In this document: positions 44,422 through 56,356 of the stretch, in pieces
Layout: each line of letters opens with the position of its first letter
How positions within the stretch are numbered: position 1 is the stretch's first letter
Origin: Chamaecrista fasciculata
Lineage: Eukaryota; Streptophyta; Magnoliopsida; Fabales; Fabaceae
NCBI GenBank assembly: GCA_003254925.1
Contig: QANZ01021649.1
Coordinates: 30,883 to 94,882, forward strand
DNA length: 64,000 nt
Direction of reading: 5' to 3'
Notes under the pieces: model-generated
The model's database searches: none
Told to the model about the DNA's origin: nothing
What the model saw: the letters and a program-made list of their open reading frames with translations, nothing else
Program-made: the position numbers and the translations under genes

Positions 44422-46704
44422 TTAGGGAGGGGCGCCCAAGTAGAACGTTGTAGGCTGAGGGCGCTGTACCACCAAGAATTCTACCATAATACTCGTCACC
44501 CTCGGTTTTTCTCCCACGGTGAGTCGTAAGTCAACGCTTCCAAGGGCTGGTATTTGGTCTCCTGTGAATCCGATAAGTCGTCCATGGTGCTCCTTGAGTT
44601 CTGATCGGGGAACGCCCAACTACTCGAAGCATGGCTTGTAGATGATATCAGCAGACGAGCCCTGGTCTACCATAATCCTTTCAACTGTGAAGGCGCCAAC
44701 TCGCGCCGTGATTACCATGGGGTCATCATAATCCTGGTTGACTTCCCACAACTCATCGTCGGTGAAGGTGATGGGTTCAACCCATCTTTCTGCTCTAGAC
44801 GTTTCCTTGTAATCAATCCTAAGTATGGATCGATTCACCTTCCTCTTCTTATGTGGAGCCTTGGCGCCACTTTTTTCTATGCCTTCTGAGATAGTGTGGA
44901 TGATCCCAGCCGGCTTGTCGTCTCTTGGCGGTGTGCGCCGATCTCTTTTCCTTTCTTCACCATCAGCGCCGCCTCCTCTTGACTTCTTCTGCTCACGAGT
45001 GTTTTTTTCTTCCCTGTGCCTTTTACTTCCGTCTTTTTTAATAAACCTAGATGGGAGGCGCCCCAGTCTGATCAGGTTTTCAATTTCATCCTTTAGGACG
45101 ATGCACTCATCCGTTGTATGCCCTTCTGTTCTATGATACCTGCAGTATTTGCTGGTATCAACGTTTCGCCCTGGTCTCCTGGGGCGGTCAGGGAGTCGTG
45201 GCAGCAGATCTGTGTTGCAGATTTCCCGAAAAACCTCTGATTGAGACACGGCAAGGACAGTGTAGACGGCGTGTCTTCCCCTTGGTGGGGATCGTGGGCG
45301 CCGGGAGTATTCTCTTCCTTTCGGTGTTTGGGAGCCCCCAGCTTTGTCTGAGTGTTTTCCATGTGGCTTTCTAGTATCAGGCTCGATTCTTGCGAATCGG
45401 TCACGCTGGGTCTTGTCCAGGTCTTCCTTTGTTATGAACTCCTCCACCATTGAAAGGAGTTCTCCGACAGATTTCGGAGCCTTGTGTGTAAGCTCCTTGT
45501 GTGCATGGCCTGGTCTGATCCCCGCCAGGAATGAGTACACTGCGATGTTGTCATCCACTTCTTTGATACTTAGCAGAGTTTTATTAAACTTTGCTAAGTA
45601 ATCGCGCAATGATTCTCCTTTGTTCTGTCTAATATCGGTCAGGACCGCCATGGGCTGCTTATATACTTTGCTGGTGGCGAATCTCTTCTTAAACATTTCC
45701 TCCAGATCCCTAAAGCAATGTACCGAGCCCGCCGGAAGTTTGGAGAACCAATCCAGAGCTGGTCCTTCCAAGGTTATTGGGAACAGCTTGCATCGTTGAG
45801 GATCTCCTAAGTTGGAGATGTTCATGGCGGCCTTGAAGCTGAGCAAATGATCCTCCGGGTCTTTTTCCCCGGTGTAAGGCGTTAGCTTCATGGGCATTTT
45901 GTAATGCCTGTCGAGTTCGACAGCTTGCACATGAGGGGCAAATATTCCTTCAGCTAGTGGGGGCGTTGTAGTTGGTAACGCCAAACGGGGTGGGGGCGCC
46001 AATTCTGGCGCTGGTGCTTGGGCATTCATAGGCTGGTACATTTCAGCAGCTCTTCCATAGGGCCCCGATTCTGGCGCTGGTGCTGAGGCGTTCATAGGCT
46101 GATACACTCCAGTAGCTCTTCCATAGGGCGCCGATTCTGGCGTTAGTGCTGAGGCGTTCATGGGCTGGTACATTCCAGCGGATCCTCCATAGACACCATA
46201 CCCAGGGTAATATTGGGGATAATACCCCTGTGGGTAATAGTAACCCTGAGGTTGATAGGAGTAGGCGCCCACCCAAGGTTGCTGCTGGGTAAGCTGAGCA
46301 GTTTGGCCAGGAGCCTGCTGCTGAGTTGCCACCTGGATAGGTGGTTGGTTGCTTATAGGAGTTTGCTGTTCTTGATTTCCTGGATTTTCTTCCAGTGATA
46401 TGGGCTCTGGGTTAGCATCCTCAGCAACTTGCTTTCCCTTGCTTGCTATCAGATCACGGATGTCCTTGCGGAGTGCTTCCATCTCGATATGCATGTCAGC
46501 CTTCAGTGCAGCAATCTTGTCTTCTGCTGTTATGGTAATTTGCCCTGTACTCGCTGGGTTGGGCAGCGTAGGGACTTCTTGGAGAGCTGGAAATCCTGGG
46601 GGTGGAGCAAGCGTCGAATCCTGTGCGGATTGAGCTACTGAGGCTCCAGAAGCGTGTTGATCAGTTGGAGTGGATGTCATCTTGCCGATTTCTGTAGATG
46701 TCAT
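44422..46704 (-). pseudogene. Element H gag and protease, one stop and one frameshift
   Basis: The ATG at 46704-46702 opens a 694-codon frame. The N-terminal third is Pro/Gln/Tyr-rich with short repeats (MYQPMNAS). The retrotransposon gag domain follows (ALDWFSKLPAGS, ESLRDYLAKFN; about 45450-45850), then a zinc-binding segment (KYCRYHRTEGHTTDEC) and the aspartic protease (MVDQGSSADIIY; about 44640-44690). A TAG at 44620-44622 stops it just after the protease active site. The same frame resumes to 44422, where a one-base shift near 44480 (PSAYNVLLG lies in the neighbouring frame) leads into the pol frame. The stop and shift may be decay. Confidence 0.88.
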
Positions 46705-46860
46705 CTAGTTCTCTGGTTCGATGAAACACACAGGTTAGATAAAACAAAAATTTCTGGAAAAAATGTGTATGATCCAACCCTATCGTTCATGTATCCAAAG
46801 AAAAAATTTTAAATCGAGATCAACACTGTTATAAACTAAAATTGGACTTTGAATAAAGTC
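46705..46860 (-). other. Element H leader between primer site and gag
   Basis: A short untranslated leader of about 156 bases, much shorter than that of the copia copies. Nothing notable is seen in it. Confidence 0.6.
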
Positions 46861-46877
46861 CCCACAGACGGCGCCAC
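46861..46877 (-). other. Primer-binding site of element H
   Basis: Read in reverse, GTGGCGCCGTCTGTGGG directly adjoins the 5' LTR. TGGCGCCGTCTGTGGGG is a common primer site of plant Tat-type gypsy elements. I do not assign the tRNA. Confidence 0.88.
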
Positions 46878-47520
46878 TGATGAACCTGGTTTTGGCCGTA
46901 GGGCATTACCTGGTTCGATGAGGCAACATTGGGTCAGAAGTCACCTGCAAGTCAATGAAAACACAGGGGTGGCCCTGCGATTCACCTCCGATGCTTAAGT
47001 CAGTAAAATAGCCTGAGAGCAATAGTGTGTGGAAAATGGAAATAGTGCGTACCTTTTTCCAGTAGAGGAGCTCTCCTTTTATACTGGTGAAGTGACACCT
47101 TTTTGACCTAGATATGGTCGAATGTGATCTTAACTGATTTGGCCAAATCAGTTGTGATCTTGGTGGAAATCCTAACTGTCCGTTATTCTCGCAGATCTGT
47201 TGGTCAGGATACGGGAATAAGTTGTTTGTTTCGCGGGCGCCAGTTTGTTGGCGTTCTCGCCTGACGCAAGGCGTTTGGTATCTTAACCATGCTAGGACTC
47301 TTTCTGTGGACGCCTAGCTGTTGGCGTCCTCGATTGTCACGAGAAGCTTGGTGCCTCACTTGTGTAGGGCTCTTTCTGTGGACACCTAGCTGTTGGCGTC
47401 CTTGGTGCCTTGCTTGTGTAGGGCTCTTTTGGCGTTCTTCGCTCAAGGGATTCCTTTGATGAGCCTTTGAACGCCTATGGCCTAGGTCTTGTAGTCCTCA
47501 AGTCATTAGGCCTATTATCA
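46878..47520 (-). repeat. Element H 5' LTR with 72-base tandem duplication
   Basis: 643 bp with the same termini as the other LTR. The extra length is a duplicated segment around GGCTCTTTCTGTGGACACC (about 47330-47402). The segment occurs once in the 3' LTR, so it was gained or lost after insertion. Confidence 0.93.
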
Positions 47521-48113
47521 TCAATCATCCTAGCTTATTAGTTATCCATATTTCATTTCATGGCTACAAAAATCTCATTTTTGTGACAAAAGAAAAACCT
47601 CAAAAGATTGTGCGATGTTGAATCAAGTAAAAGAGAGCGATAGTTAAAATAAGGGTAAAATGTAAAATAAGGGTAAAATGCATTTTGGTACCCTGTCGTT
47701 AGGGGCGGGTCCACAAGACAAAATGTGACACTCCAGTACCCTGAAGTTTGCTCCGTTACCACTTTGGTACCCTGAGCTTTTTTTCCATCAATATTTGACT
47801 ATAAGAGCTGATGTGGCTCAATCCTAGCCATTGATTTCTATTACATCTTACCCATTAATTTTCATCACATCTTAACCGTTGATTTCTTTTCAATCTTAAC
47901 CCTCGGTTTATATTTCAAGGTTAAATATTCATTTTAGTCCTCAAACTAAGGGTATCTTTCATTTTGGTCATAAAATTATTTTTATTCTATTATTTATCTT
48001 CAAATTTTCACATTTGTTCTATTTTAGTCCCAAAACGTGATTTTATCAAGTTTTGATCATTTTATTAGGGACCAAAATAAGATTTTGACCAACAAAAATA
48101 AGAATGAAGGTAT

Positions 48114-49130
48114 GCACGGATTTGTGTAGAGGTTGATTTCAGGAAGAAGCTTGTCTCGAAGATCCAGATTGAGGAGAAACTATATGCAGTAGAGTATGAG
48201 GGGCTTCATTCTATCTGCTTTGCTTGTGGGAAATTTGGTCACAAAAAAGATTCTTGCCCTTCACTTGCAAAACAGGATATGAATGTCATGAACACAGTGG
48301 GGGAAGAGGTTTTGAGGAACAAGGTCTCTGTAAATTTTAACTCACATTTGGGTGAGAGGCCGAGTGTGGGAGAGGATAACTTTGGCCCTTGGATGCTCGC
48401 TAAAAGTTCCAGACGGCGGCCGGTGCAAGATGCCGGGAAGGAAACACAAGGAACGGCTGCGGTGAACTCTGGTGAGAAAAGAAGGGCCGATGTGGCTAAT
48501 CAGGCAAGATCTTCGGGAAAGAAAATCCAATCTGGTTTGAGATTCTCGGCAATTGCTGACTCTACGGAAGATTTTGAAATTCCTAACGAAACTGATGATA
48601 TGGTGGGTGTGGAGCAGATCACGGATGTGAATGGAAATGCCAAGCCGAAGATGTCGGCTGAGAGAAATAAATCACAGGTTCAAAAGTTGAAATCAGCTAA
48701 TAAAGGAATTGTAATTAAAAATTCACAGAGATCCTCTCTCACTTCTATCCAAAATAGGAGCATGCCGAGAAATGATAGAAAGAGCACTGGGCTTGGGCTT
48801 GGAAAGGAGAATAGGGGCAAGCAAGTCATTGTTGCTAAGGATGCCTCATCCGCACATCATGTGGGCCCCACGCCTTCTCTCCCTGCAAGTAGGCCAGCGC
48901 ACCTCCCTCTGCATATCCCTTCGAGTTCGACGTATAGTGGGGTTAATGGGCCTATGGGTGCTTTGAATCATGTACAGTTGGGCTCAGCTTCAGCTCCAAG
49001 ACCGCCAGACTTGGAGATGGAGACTGTGAGTCAATCAACGAATTTGGGCCAGAGAACTGGCGTTGGAAATCCTTTGTTGGAGAGGTATGATGCCGCAGGG
49101 CCTTCGAGACCCAGTACTTCCAATTGTTGA
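48114..49130 (+). pseudogene. LINE ORF1 (RNA-binding protein), 5' truncated
   Basis: The open frame already encodes protein by 48114 (ICVEVDFRKKLVSK), well before the first ATG at 48279, so the start is lost. The CCHC knuckle CFACGKFGHKKDSC lies at about 48216-48257. Downstream is a long, basic, low-complexity tail to the stop at 49128-49130. Plant LINE ORF1 proteins bind element RNA and end in such a knuckle and tail; the N-terminal domain is missing here. The tail overlaps the region just before ORF2, which uses another frame. Confidence 0.85.
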
Positions 49131-49173
49131 AGTCGTTTGTGCTTCACTCCTTCTTCTTTTGCATATGTTTTTT

Positions 49174-52100
49174 ATGAATATAGCAAGTTGGAACTGCAGA
49201 GGGGCAGCGAGCCCTATTTTTCTTCGCCACTTAAAAGAAATGAGAAGAATTTATGATATTGGGATGTTATCTATTCTGGAACCACGCATTAGTGGGGATG
49301 CACGTGATAAAATCATCAAAAAAATTGGCTTTGATGGAGCCTTTTATGTTGATGCTGAAGGATTTAGTGGTGGAATTTGGTTACTTTGGGATGATAACAG
49401 GTGGTCAGTTAATATTACCTACAGTTGCAAGTACCTCATCCATGCCAAGGTTGTTATGACGGACTCTAAAAAGTCTTTTGATCTAACAGTTGTATATGGA
49501 AGCCCTCAGCCTGCTTCTAGAATTCACCTTTGGAGAGAACTTGAACACATCGCCACAACTATTTTTGGTGCTTGGTTGATCATGGGTGACTTCAATACTT
49601 ATATCTCTAGCAGTGAGAAGACGGGTAGCAACCGGCATGATTGGAGTTCTATGAATTTATTTGCAGATTGTTTGAACAAATGTGGGCTTATGGACTTGGG
49701 ATGTAAAGGACCTAGATTTACGTGGGAAAGAGGTCAACTTAAGGAAAGACTTGACAGAGCATGTAGCAATCTTCGTTGGCAACTTGATTTTCCGAACGCC
49801 TTTGCTTTGAATGGTCTCTTGTTTAAATCAGATCATCGACCAGTTATCGTTCATTTTGGAAAAGATGATGTGAATTTTCAGGGGCCTAGGCCTTTCAGGT
49901 TTCAAGCAGCTTGGCTCTCACATGCATCGTTTGCACATGTGGTGGAGGAAGCTTGGCAAGGTAATAATGATTAGCTTGTGGGAAGTAAGAAGTTTCGTGA
50001 TAATGTGACTGTTTGGAATAAGGAGGTTTTTGGTGACATCTTTAGACGCAAACAGACCATCATCCGTAGACTTGTTGGTATTGAGAGGACTCTAGATTGC
50101 TATAATCGCCCTGACTTGGAGATTCTTCGATCGAATTTGTGGGATGATCTCAACAGTATTCTTGAGCAGGAAGAAATTTTCTGGTTTCAGAAGTCCAGGT
50201 GTGATTGGCTTGCACTGGGAGACAGAAACACAAAATTTTTTCATGCCTCGACCATCATTCGCAGGAAACGAAACAAAATTTTAATGCTCAAAGATGCTAA
50301 TGACCAATGGATTAGTGATCAGGAGGAGTTGAAGAATCTGGCGGTTAACTTTTACACGGATCTTTTTACCCAGGAACATACCGTGTTGGATATTCCGCCC
50401 CCAGTTACTAGTAGCATTGTCTTTTCTCCGCTTGAGGTTATGGATATTGAAAGGCCGCTTGATGACGCTGAAATTAAAGATGCCATGTTTAGTATGGGTC
50501 CTTTTAAGGCACCGGGTAGTGATGGTCTTCATGCTATCTTCTTCCAGAGCCAGTGGGATACTATAGGGGATTCCGTCTGTAACTTTGTGAGGAAGGTTTT
50601 TGCAGAGCCAGACTGTATCAAAGAAGTAAATCAGACTCTCATTGTTCTTATCCCCAAATGCGAGAACCCGGAAACTTTGAAAGAGATGAGGCCAATTTCT
50701 TTGTGCAATGTTATTTACAAGCTTGTCACTAAAGTTATTGCCAATAGACTCAAAAAGTATCTCGACAAGATTATCTCGCCGAATCAGTGTGCTTTTGTTA
50801 GGGGCAGGCATAGCAGTGATAACATTATCATCTCCCAGGAAGTTATTCACTCGATGCGTCAAATGAAGGGCAATAGGGGCTTCATGGCGATTAAAATAGA
50901 TTTTGAGAAAGCTTATGATCGCCTTGATTGGGGCTTCCTGCAGGATTCTCTACTTAGCATCGGTTTGGATCAGTGGTTTGTTGATATCATTATGACTTGT
51001 GTTTCTACTTCTGAAATGCGAGTTCTCTGGAATGGTGGGTTAACTGATGCTTTTAAGCCATCTCGTGGAGTCAGGCAAGGAGACCCGCTTTCACCGTATT
51101 TGTTTGTAATTTGCATGGAACGTCTCTCTAGATTGGTTTCTCTAGAAGTTATGCAAAAACGATGGAAACCTATAAGGTTATCCAGGAAGGGCCCGGAGAT
51201 TTCCCATCTCTTTTTCGCTGACGATCTTGTTCTTTTTGCTGAGGCCAGCTTAGAACAAGTGGAGGTTGTTAATAGTGTGCTCAATGTGTTTTGTGGCATT
51301 TCAGGTCAGAAAGTAAATGCCGATAAAACAAGAGTATTTTTCTCCAAGAATGTCAATCATACTAGAGCTGGACAGATTAGTAGTGAACTTGGATTTCGTC
51401 TCACGGCTGACTTGGGGAAGTATCTTGGAGCCCCTCTTCATCATGGACGGGTTTCTAGGGATACTTATAACTTTATCATAGAGAAAGTTCAGAGGAAACT
51501 CTCAAGTTGGAAGACTAGAACTCTAAATCTCACAGGCAGGGCGGTTTTAGTTAACTCTGTTCTTCTCTCCATTCCGTCCTATTCTATGCAGACTGCGAAG
51601 ATCCCTCTTGGTGTACACAAGGAGGTTGAGAAAATTTCGCGAAGATTTCTTTGGGGTGGTACTGACACGAGGAGGAAAATGCATTTGATCGCGTGGGAGA
51701 GAGTTTGTACCCCAAAAAGTCAGGGTGGGCTTGGTTTTAGAGATTTGAAGCGTAACAATGAGGCCCATATGATGAAGCTTGCTTGGCAGTTAACTAAAGA
51801 TACTGGTAAGCTTTGGGTTCAGGTTCTTCGTGATAAATATAAATGTGGCTCTGAGATCTTACCTTGCATTAAGCACAAACAAAATTGTTCAAACGTTTGG
51901 AGAGGAATTACTCATGTTTGGGATGATTTTGTAAAGGGAGTTATATGGAGATTAGGAGATGGTCGCTATATTCGGTTTTGGCAGGACCCTTGGATTGAGG
52001 TTGGGTCTTCACTTGAATGTCACATTAATTTATCTCTGCCTTGTGATATGAGAGAGAGGAAGGTTTATGAGTTTGTTGATCCTAATGGGGATTGGAATGG

Positions 52101-53277
52101 TGATATCTTGAATCTCATTCCTAGGCAACTCGCGGATATTATCAAACTCACACCTCCTCCGTCTGTTGAAGCTGGTTGTGACACGATTGCTTGGGCTCAC
52201 TCTCACGATGGTATGTTTTCTATTAAGTCCGCATATAACAGTCTGTTGCCTTTGTTGGACGGTGGTAATGAAGCCTTGTGGAAGAAGATTTGGAAATGGG
52301 ATGGCATACCCAAAATCCGAACTTTTTTGTGGCTGTTGTCTCATAACCGCCTTGTTACTAAAAGCTTACTTGCGGACAGGAATATTTTGAATTCGAACTT
52401 ATGTGCTTTTAACTGTGGTGTTGCTGAAACGATCTCTCATTGTCTTCGTGATTGTTCTTTGGCTGGTGGAATCTGGGATATGTTTGTCAACGTGTCCTTG
52501 AAGGAAGATTTCTTTGCCATGGATTCTAGAGAGTGGGTCTTAAACAACCTCATGAAGAACTGGGGTAGGGATGACCTGCATACTATCCCTTGGTCTGTCA
52601 TATTTGGTGTGGTCTCTTGGAATATTTGGGTGAATAGGTGTGCGGTCGTTCATGGCTCTAGAAGCAAAGACATAGTGGGCATAGTGACTCGTTGCTAGGC
52701 TGACTTGAAAGAGTATTTGGGTGGAAGAAGTCACGACTTGAAAAGGAAAGAGGAAATTATGGTCGTGTGGGAGTTTCCTAGTAGTGGCATGATGAAATTT
52801 AATACAGATGGATCTCTTTGGAGCAATGGCAATGCTACATGCGGTGGAGTACTTCGAGATGACACTGGTCGTTGGGTCTGTGGTTTCGCTCGGAATATTG
52901 GCACTGTCACCATTAACTTTGCTGAATTGTATGCCATTTTGGATGCTCTTCGTATTGCTAGACGTTTGAAGGTTCGCCATATTGTAGTGGAGTCGGATTC
53001 GATTGTGGCCATAAAGCTGATTAATACTGGTGCTCCTCCCGAACATCAGCATGCAGCTTTGGTGAGGCATATTCGACAGATGCTTGGTTCTGAAGGATGG
53101 GTTTGCCAAATTCGTCATATTTACAGAGAATCAAATGGGGTTGCAGACTGGCTTGCCAATCATGCACATGTTTTGCCTAAGGGAATCTTCGAGTTTAACA
53201 GCTGCCCGTCGGAGTGCGTGGATCGTCTAAATGTGGATTTGAGAGGAATCTGTTTTCCTCGTATAATTAGCTCGTAG
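49174..53277 (+). pseudogene. LINE ORF2: endonuclease, reverse transcriptase, zinc finger, RNase H
   Basis: The ATG at 49174 starts MNIASWNCRG, the usual beginning of the AP-type endonuclease (about 49174-49860, with GDFNT near 49588 and SDHRP near 49830). Reverse transcriptase follows with FKAPGSDG, RPISLCNV, KIDFEKAYDRLDW, GVRQGDPLSPYLF and the active site FADDLVLF (about 51219). A zinc-binding domain lies near 52200-52480. A plant-type RNase H is C-terminal (FNTDGSLWSN, ESDS, near 52800-53160). Two in-frame TAG stops break an otherwise single frame: 49972-49974 and 52696-52698. All catalytic motifs are intact, so decay is recent or slight. Confidence 0.93.
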
Positions 53278-53310
53278 TTTTCTGCTATGTCCTTTTGTTA
53301 CAAAAAAAAA

Positions 53311-54599
53311 TACAACGCCTCAAAACTTCATGTTCTTCATTCTCATCCACAATGCCGGCTGGGTGAGTTTGAATCGGAGAAGAGAAAAAATGGACCAAAC
53401 CGCCGATAGATGCACAATTTGTGACAGCCTCCAAAAATTACCGAGCATATTCCTCCAATATTCACCAAATTTTAGGTCTTACATTTCATTCTCTTCATCT
53501 CAATCTGAAAGCGAAATTGGGATTTCACAAACTCTTCCTCTTTCACAGTCTACTACGGTCTTCAACTCTAGAATCAAACCATAAATCCTTGATTTCAAGC
53601 TCAACTTCGACCATTTTTGCATCCACGCTGGCGGCCGCACTGTTGTCGGCAAGCTCGAGAAGAATCTCCAACTTATCCCTCACCACGTCGATGCTTTTAG
53701 AATGACTTTTCACCGATTCGAAAACACGCCATCGAGCTCCGTCTAATACGAATTAGCCTACACAGATGCTAAAGAACGAATGAAGAAAGAAAATAGGGTT
53801 TACAAACTTTGGCTAACTTAGTGGTAAGATTGGGTTAAGGAGATCAAATTTATGCTTCTTTTCTTCTCCCTTTTTGTGATTCCTTGGCTTCGTCATTAGA
53901 ATCTGGTTTGTGTGTGTGAGAGCTTTTTATTTGGGCTAATTTGGTTGGGCAGAGATTGTATAGGAAATATGAATTTTATTTGATCTCCATACCATTTTAC
54001 TTTCATTTTGAGATTCTTATTATTATAGCATACAGACGAAGGGATAGTCACACCAATTTAATAGTTGATTCCAATATGAATTGTTCTTTTATTTTTTTGT
54101 GTAACATTTTTTTATTTATTTCATTGTTTCAGTTTCTTTGGTTAACTTTTATTAACAATTTTCTTGTTTCTTTTTTTTCAATTTCTTGTTGAGAATCTGA
54201 TCTGGGTTTTGAATAATTGAGCCAACTATGTAATGTGCTTCCTTAGTTTTGATAAATCATGGATATGGTCTTGTTTTTTTTTTTTGAGGGTCTAAGGACT
54301 ATTTGATAAAGATTATAAATTTTTTGGGTTAAAGTGTAATTAAATCAGGACCTATTCGAAATAAATCCTATGAAAAGGAGGAGATTCTATAATATTAGAA
54401 TTCTAAGGACCTTTTATAATTAATTTCAACAAACTTTTAATTCAAGAGTAAAATTACATAATGCACTCCTTAATTTTTTTTTTCTGTGTTTTAATCCCTT
54501 TTGTTGAAGAGAAAGGACTTAAACGCATAAAAGGAAACTTGCTTGGATGTTTTAAGAAATTTAAAGCGGTCATATGCATCTCACCTGACCATTTGCCGT
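53311..54599. other. Non-coding interior of the Mutator-like unit
   Basis: AT-rich sequence between the LINE tail and the right inverted repeat. Short open frames at 53330-53705 have no recognisable domain. Capture of a host gene fragment cannot be excluded but nothing supports it. Confidence 0.5.
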
Positions 54600-54747
54600 T
54601 AAATCTGACGGAATGTGACCTCAAGGTACCAAAGTGGTAACGGAGCAAACCTCAGGGTACTGGAGTGTTAAATTTTGTCTTTCAGTGTACTATAGTGGAT
54701 CCACCCCTAACCACAGGGTACCAAAGTGCATTTTACCCTTAAAATAA

Positions 54748-56347
54748 TAATAACATGTTGTTCCTACATGGCTATATTTATATAGTTAATTAATTAATAT
54801 AAGATGCAAGGTATCCGCAACATCCTCACTTGGACAAGGTTGGGAATGTTGTGAAGGAGGGAAACCCCTCCTTACCCGGGAACAGTCCCAAGGTGTGGCT
54901 TGGTAGGATTGAAGTAAAGGCTCATTCGTGTTTAGTCACGATCACTTTAAGTAAGGTAAAGACTTATCTTTAGTAAATATAGTAGTGTTCTATTGAGCTC
55001 AAATCCCATCATCTTCTAGCCTTATTAGTAAATAGGGATTATTATGAAAGGAAATAAACTAGTTAAGGACCAAAGTGTTATTTTAGCTTATATGCCATAC
55101 CTTCACCTTTTCTCTTTTCTCAAGTTACATGGAAGGTTTTGAGGCATTATGAGTCATTTATATACATTGACATGCATTAATAGTACATAATTTAAAATAT
55201 GGCCGTTTGATAAGTTGTATAGGTGAATTAAGGCAAATGAATGGAATTAATTAGTAGCAACACGTTGGAGTGCAGTAAAATTACATTGAAAGCAATTGAT
55301 TAGTGTGCATAAGGCATTGATATATATGTGAGTGTCATGAGGAGAGAGGGGGGAGGTGACGCATAAGTAAGACAGAGGAGAAAAGAGGTGCATAGGCATA
55401 AGGGAAGGAGGAATATAGGAGAAGACATATTGAGAGATAAATTGGAGGGAGAGAGGCGCATCATAAGGCAGAAGAGATAGAGGCGAAATGAGGATAGAGA
55501 GAGAAGACACACATGAGGCATAAGTCATAAGGCATAAGAAAAGGGAGGAGGAGAGAGGAAGATGAAGTAAAGATATATTTGGAGATAGGTTATGGGGGAG
55601 AGGGAGGAGAAAGACACGCATGAAGGCAATAGCAGAGAAGCGATAGGAAGATAATTCATATATTTAGAGAGAGAGGAATACTTTTCATGAGAGAAGCAAC
55701 ACTTCTCTTTCTTTTGAGTGTGAGACATTAGAGATAATCACTATTTCCATTGAGCTCTTTAGAACATACTTTGTTTTACTATATTTTAAGTCTTCTTGTT
55801 TTACCCATTTCTTACTTAAGTGCTTTACTTCTCCCCTATTAAGACCATCCTAGAGATTGTTTCCTATTATTTAATCTAATATTGCTATTCTTTATATTTA
55901 TTATTATTTTACCCTATTTCTCTTGTTTTGCTTTGGATCTCTAAGCATGAACCTACCCTGTTCCCGGAACACATGTGATAGTGAATGATACTTGACAGAG
56001 AGAATTATGAGGACAACTTTCCTGGCCCAAAATAATTATGGAGTTGAAAGCCACTTCAATTATGCTACAAACCACATTGAATTGAATATTTTGCGAACAC
56101 GAAGATAATAATTATAAATGACTTTATAATTCACCGCAATCAGGTATGAACTAACTCTGAAATAACCTTCAATGCAAAGCAATGACGACAAAAGAGATTT
56201 AGAATAGATAACATGACCAACCATTAAGGAATAATACAAGCACTCTTTATTAACCATAAATGTGGGAACCAACCAGTGTCAATATAATTACAATTGATAA
56301 ATTGTAAAAAAGAATTAAGAATAATCCTAAAAACTAATGTCTAGAAA
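54748..56347. other. Unassigned AT-rich and purine-rich stretch
   Basis: No gene or known element is recognised. 55320-55700 is strongly purine-rich on the + strand, with repeated GAGAGAGG, GGAGGAG and GCATAAGG. The segment 54805-54930 (GGTATCCGCAACATCCTC and CCCTCCTTACCCGGG) is more complex and might belong to an old LTR element. Confidence 0.4.
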
Positions 56348-56356
56348 TATTTATTA

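Larger units (their letters stand above)
36459..47520 (-). mobile_element. Tat-type Ty3/gypsy element H, reverse strand
   Basis: It is 11.06 kb, with LTRs at 36459-37029 and 46878-47520 (TGATGAACC..TATTATCA). On the reverse strand: primer site, gag-protease, then RT, RNase H, a second RNase H and integrase. The region between integrase and the 3' LTR carries a spliced gene on the + strand. The two RNase H domains and the antisense gene near the 3' end are hallmarks of the Tat lineage. No 5 bp target duplication was found: the flanks read AAACC on the left and TCAAT on the right. Its base composition is clearly more GC-rich than the copia copies. Confidence 0.95.
48111..53310 (+). mobile_element. 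L1-type LINE, 5' truncated, poly-A tail
   Basis: A non-LTR retrotransposon with ORF1 (zinc knuckle) and ORF2 (endonuclease, reverse transcriptase, zinc finger, RNase H), ending in a run of nine A at 53302-53310. The 5' end is cut off in ORF1 near 48111. I could not find a convincing target duplication. It is in the same window as LTR elements but mechanistically separate: it copies by target-primed reverse transcription. Confidence 0.92.
47653..54738. mobile_element. Mutator-like terminal-inverted-repeat unit enclosing a LINE, 9 bp target duplication
   Basis: The ends are inverted copies of about 130 bp: left 47653-47790, right 54600-54738, both starting GGGTAAAATGCA.TTTGGTACCC (the left one is preceded by a small duplicated GGGTAAAATG). 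TTAAAATAA flanks both ends (47644-47652 and 54739-54747). The 9 bp duplication and long ends fit Mutator-like elements. No transposase is seen, so it is non-autonomous. Most of its 7.1 kb is a LINE that probably inserted later. The rest (47791-48110 and 53311-54599) is AT-rich without a recognised gene. Confidence 0.8.

Noticed and set aside
36459..47520. Assignment of H as a chromovirus
   Set aside because: No chromodomain follows integrase, and the second RNase H plus antisense gene point to the Tat lineage.
52540..53118. Reverse-strand frames opposite the LINE (also 50281-50862)
   Set aside because: They are shadows of the conserved RT and RNase H codons.
53330..54192. Possible captured host gene in the Mutator-like unit
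   Set aside because: Only short frames without domain or splice pattern; no evidence of capture can be read from the sequence.
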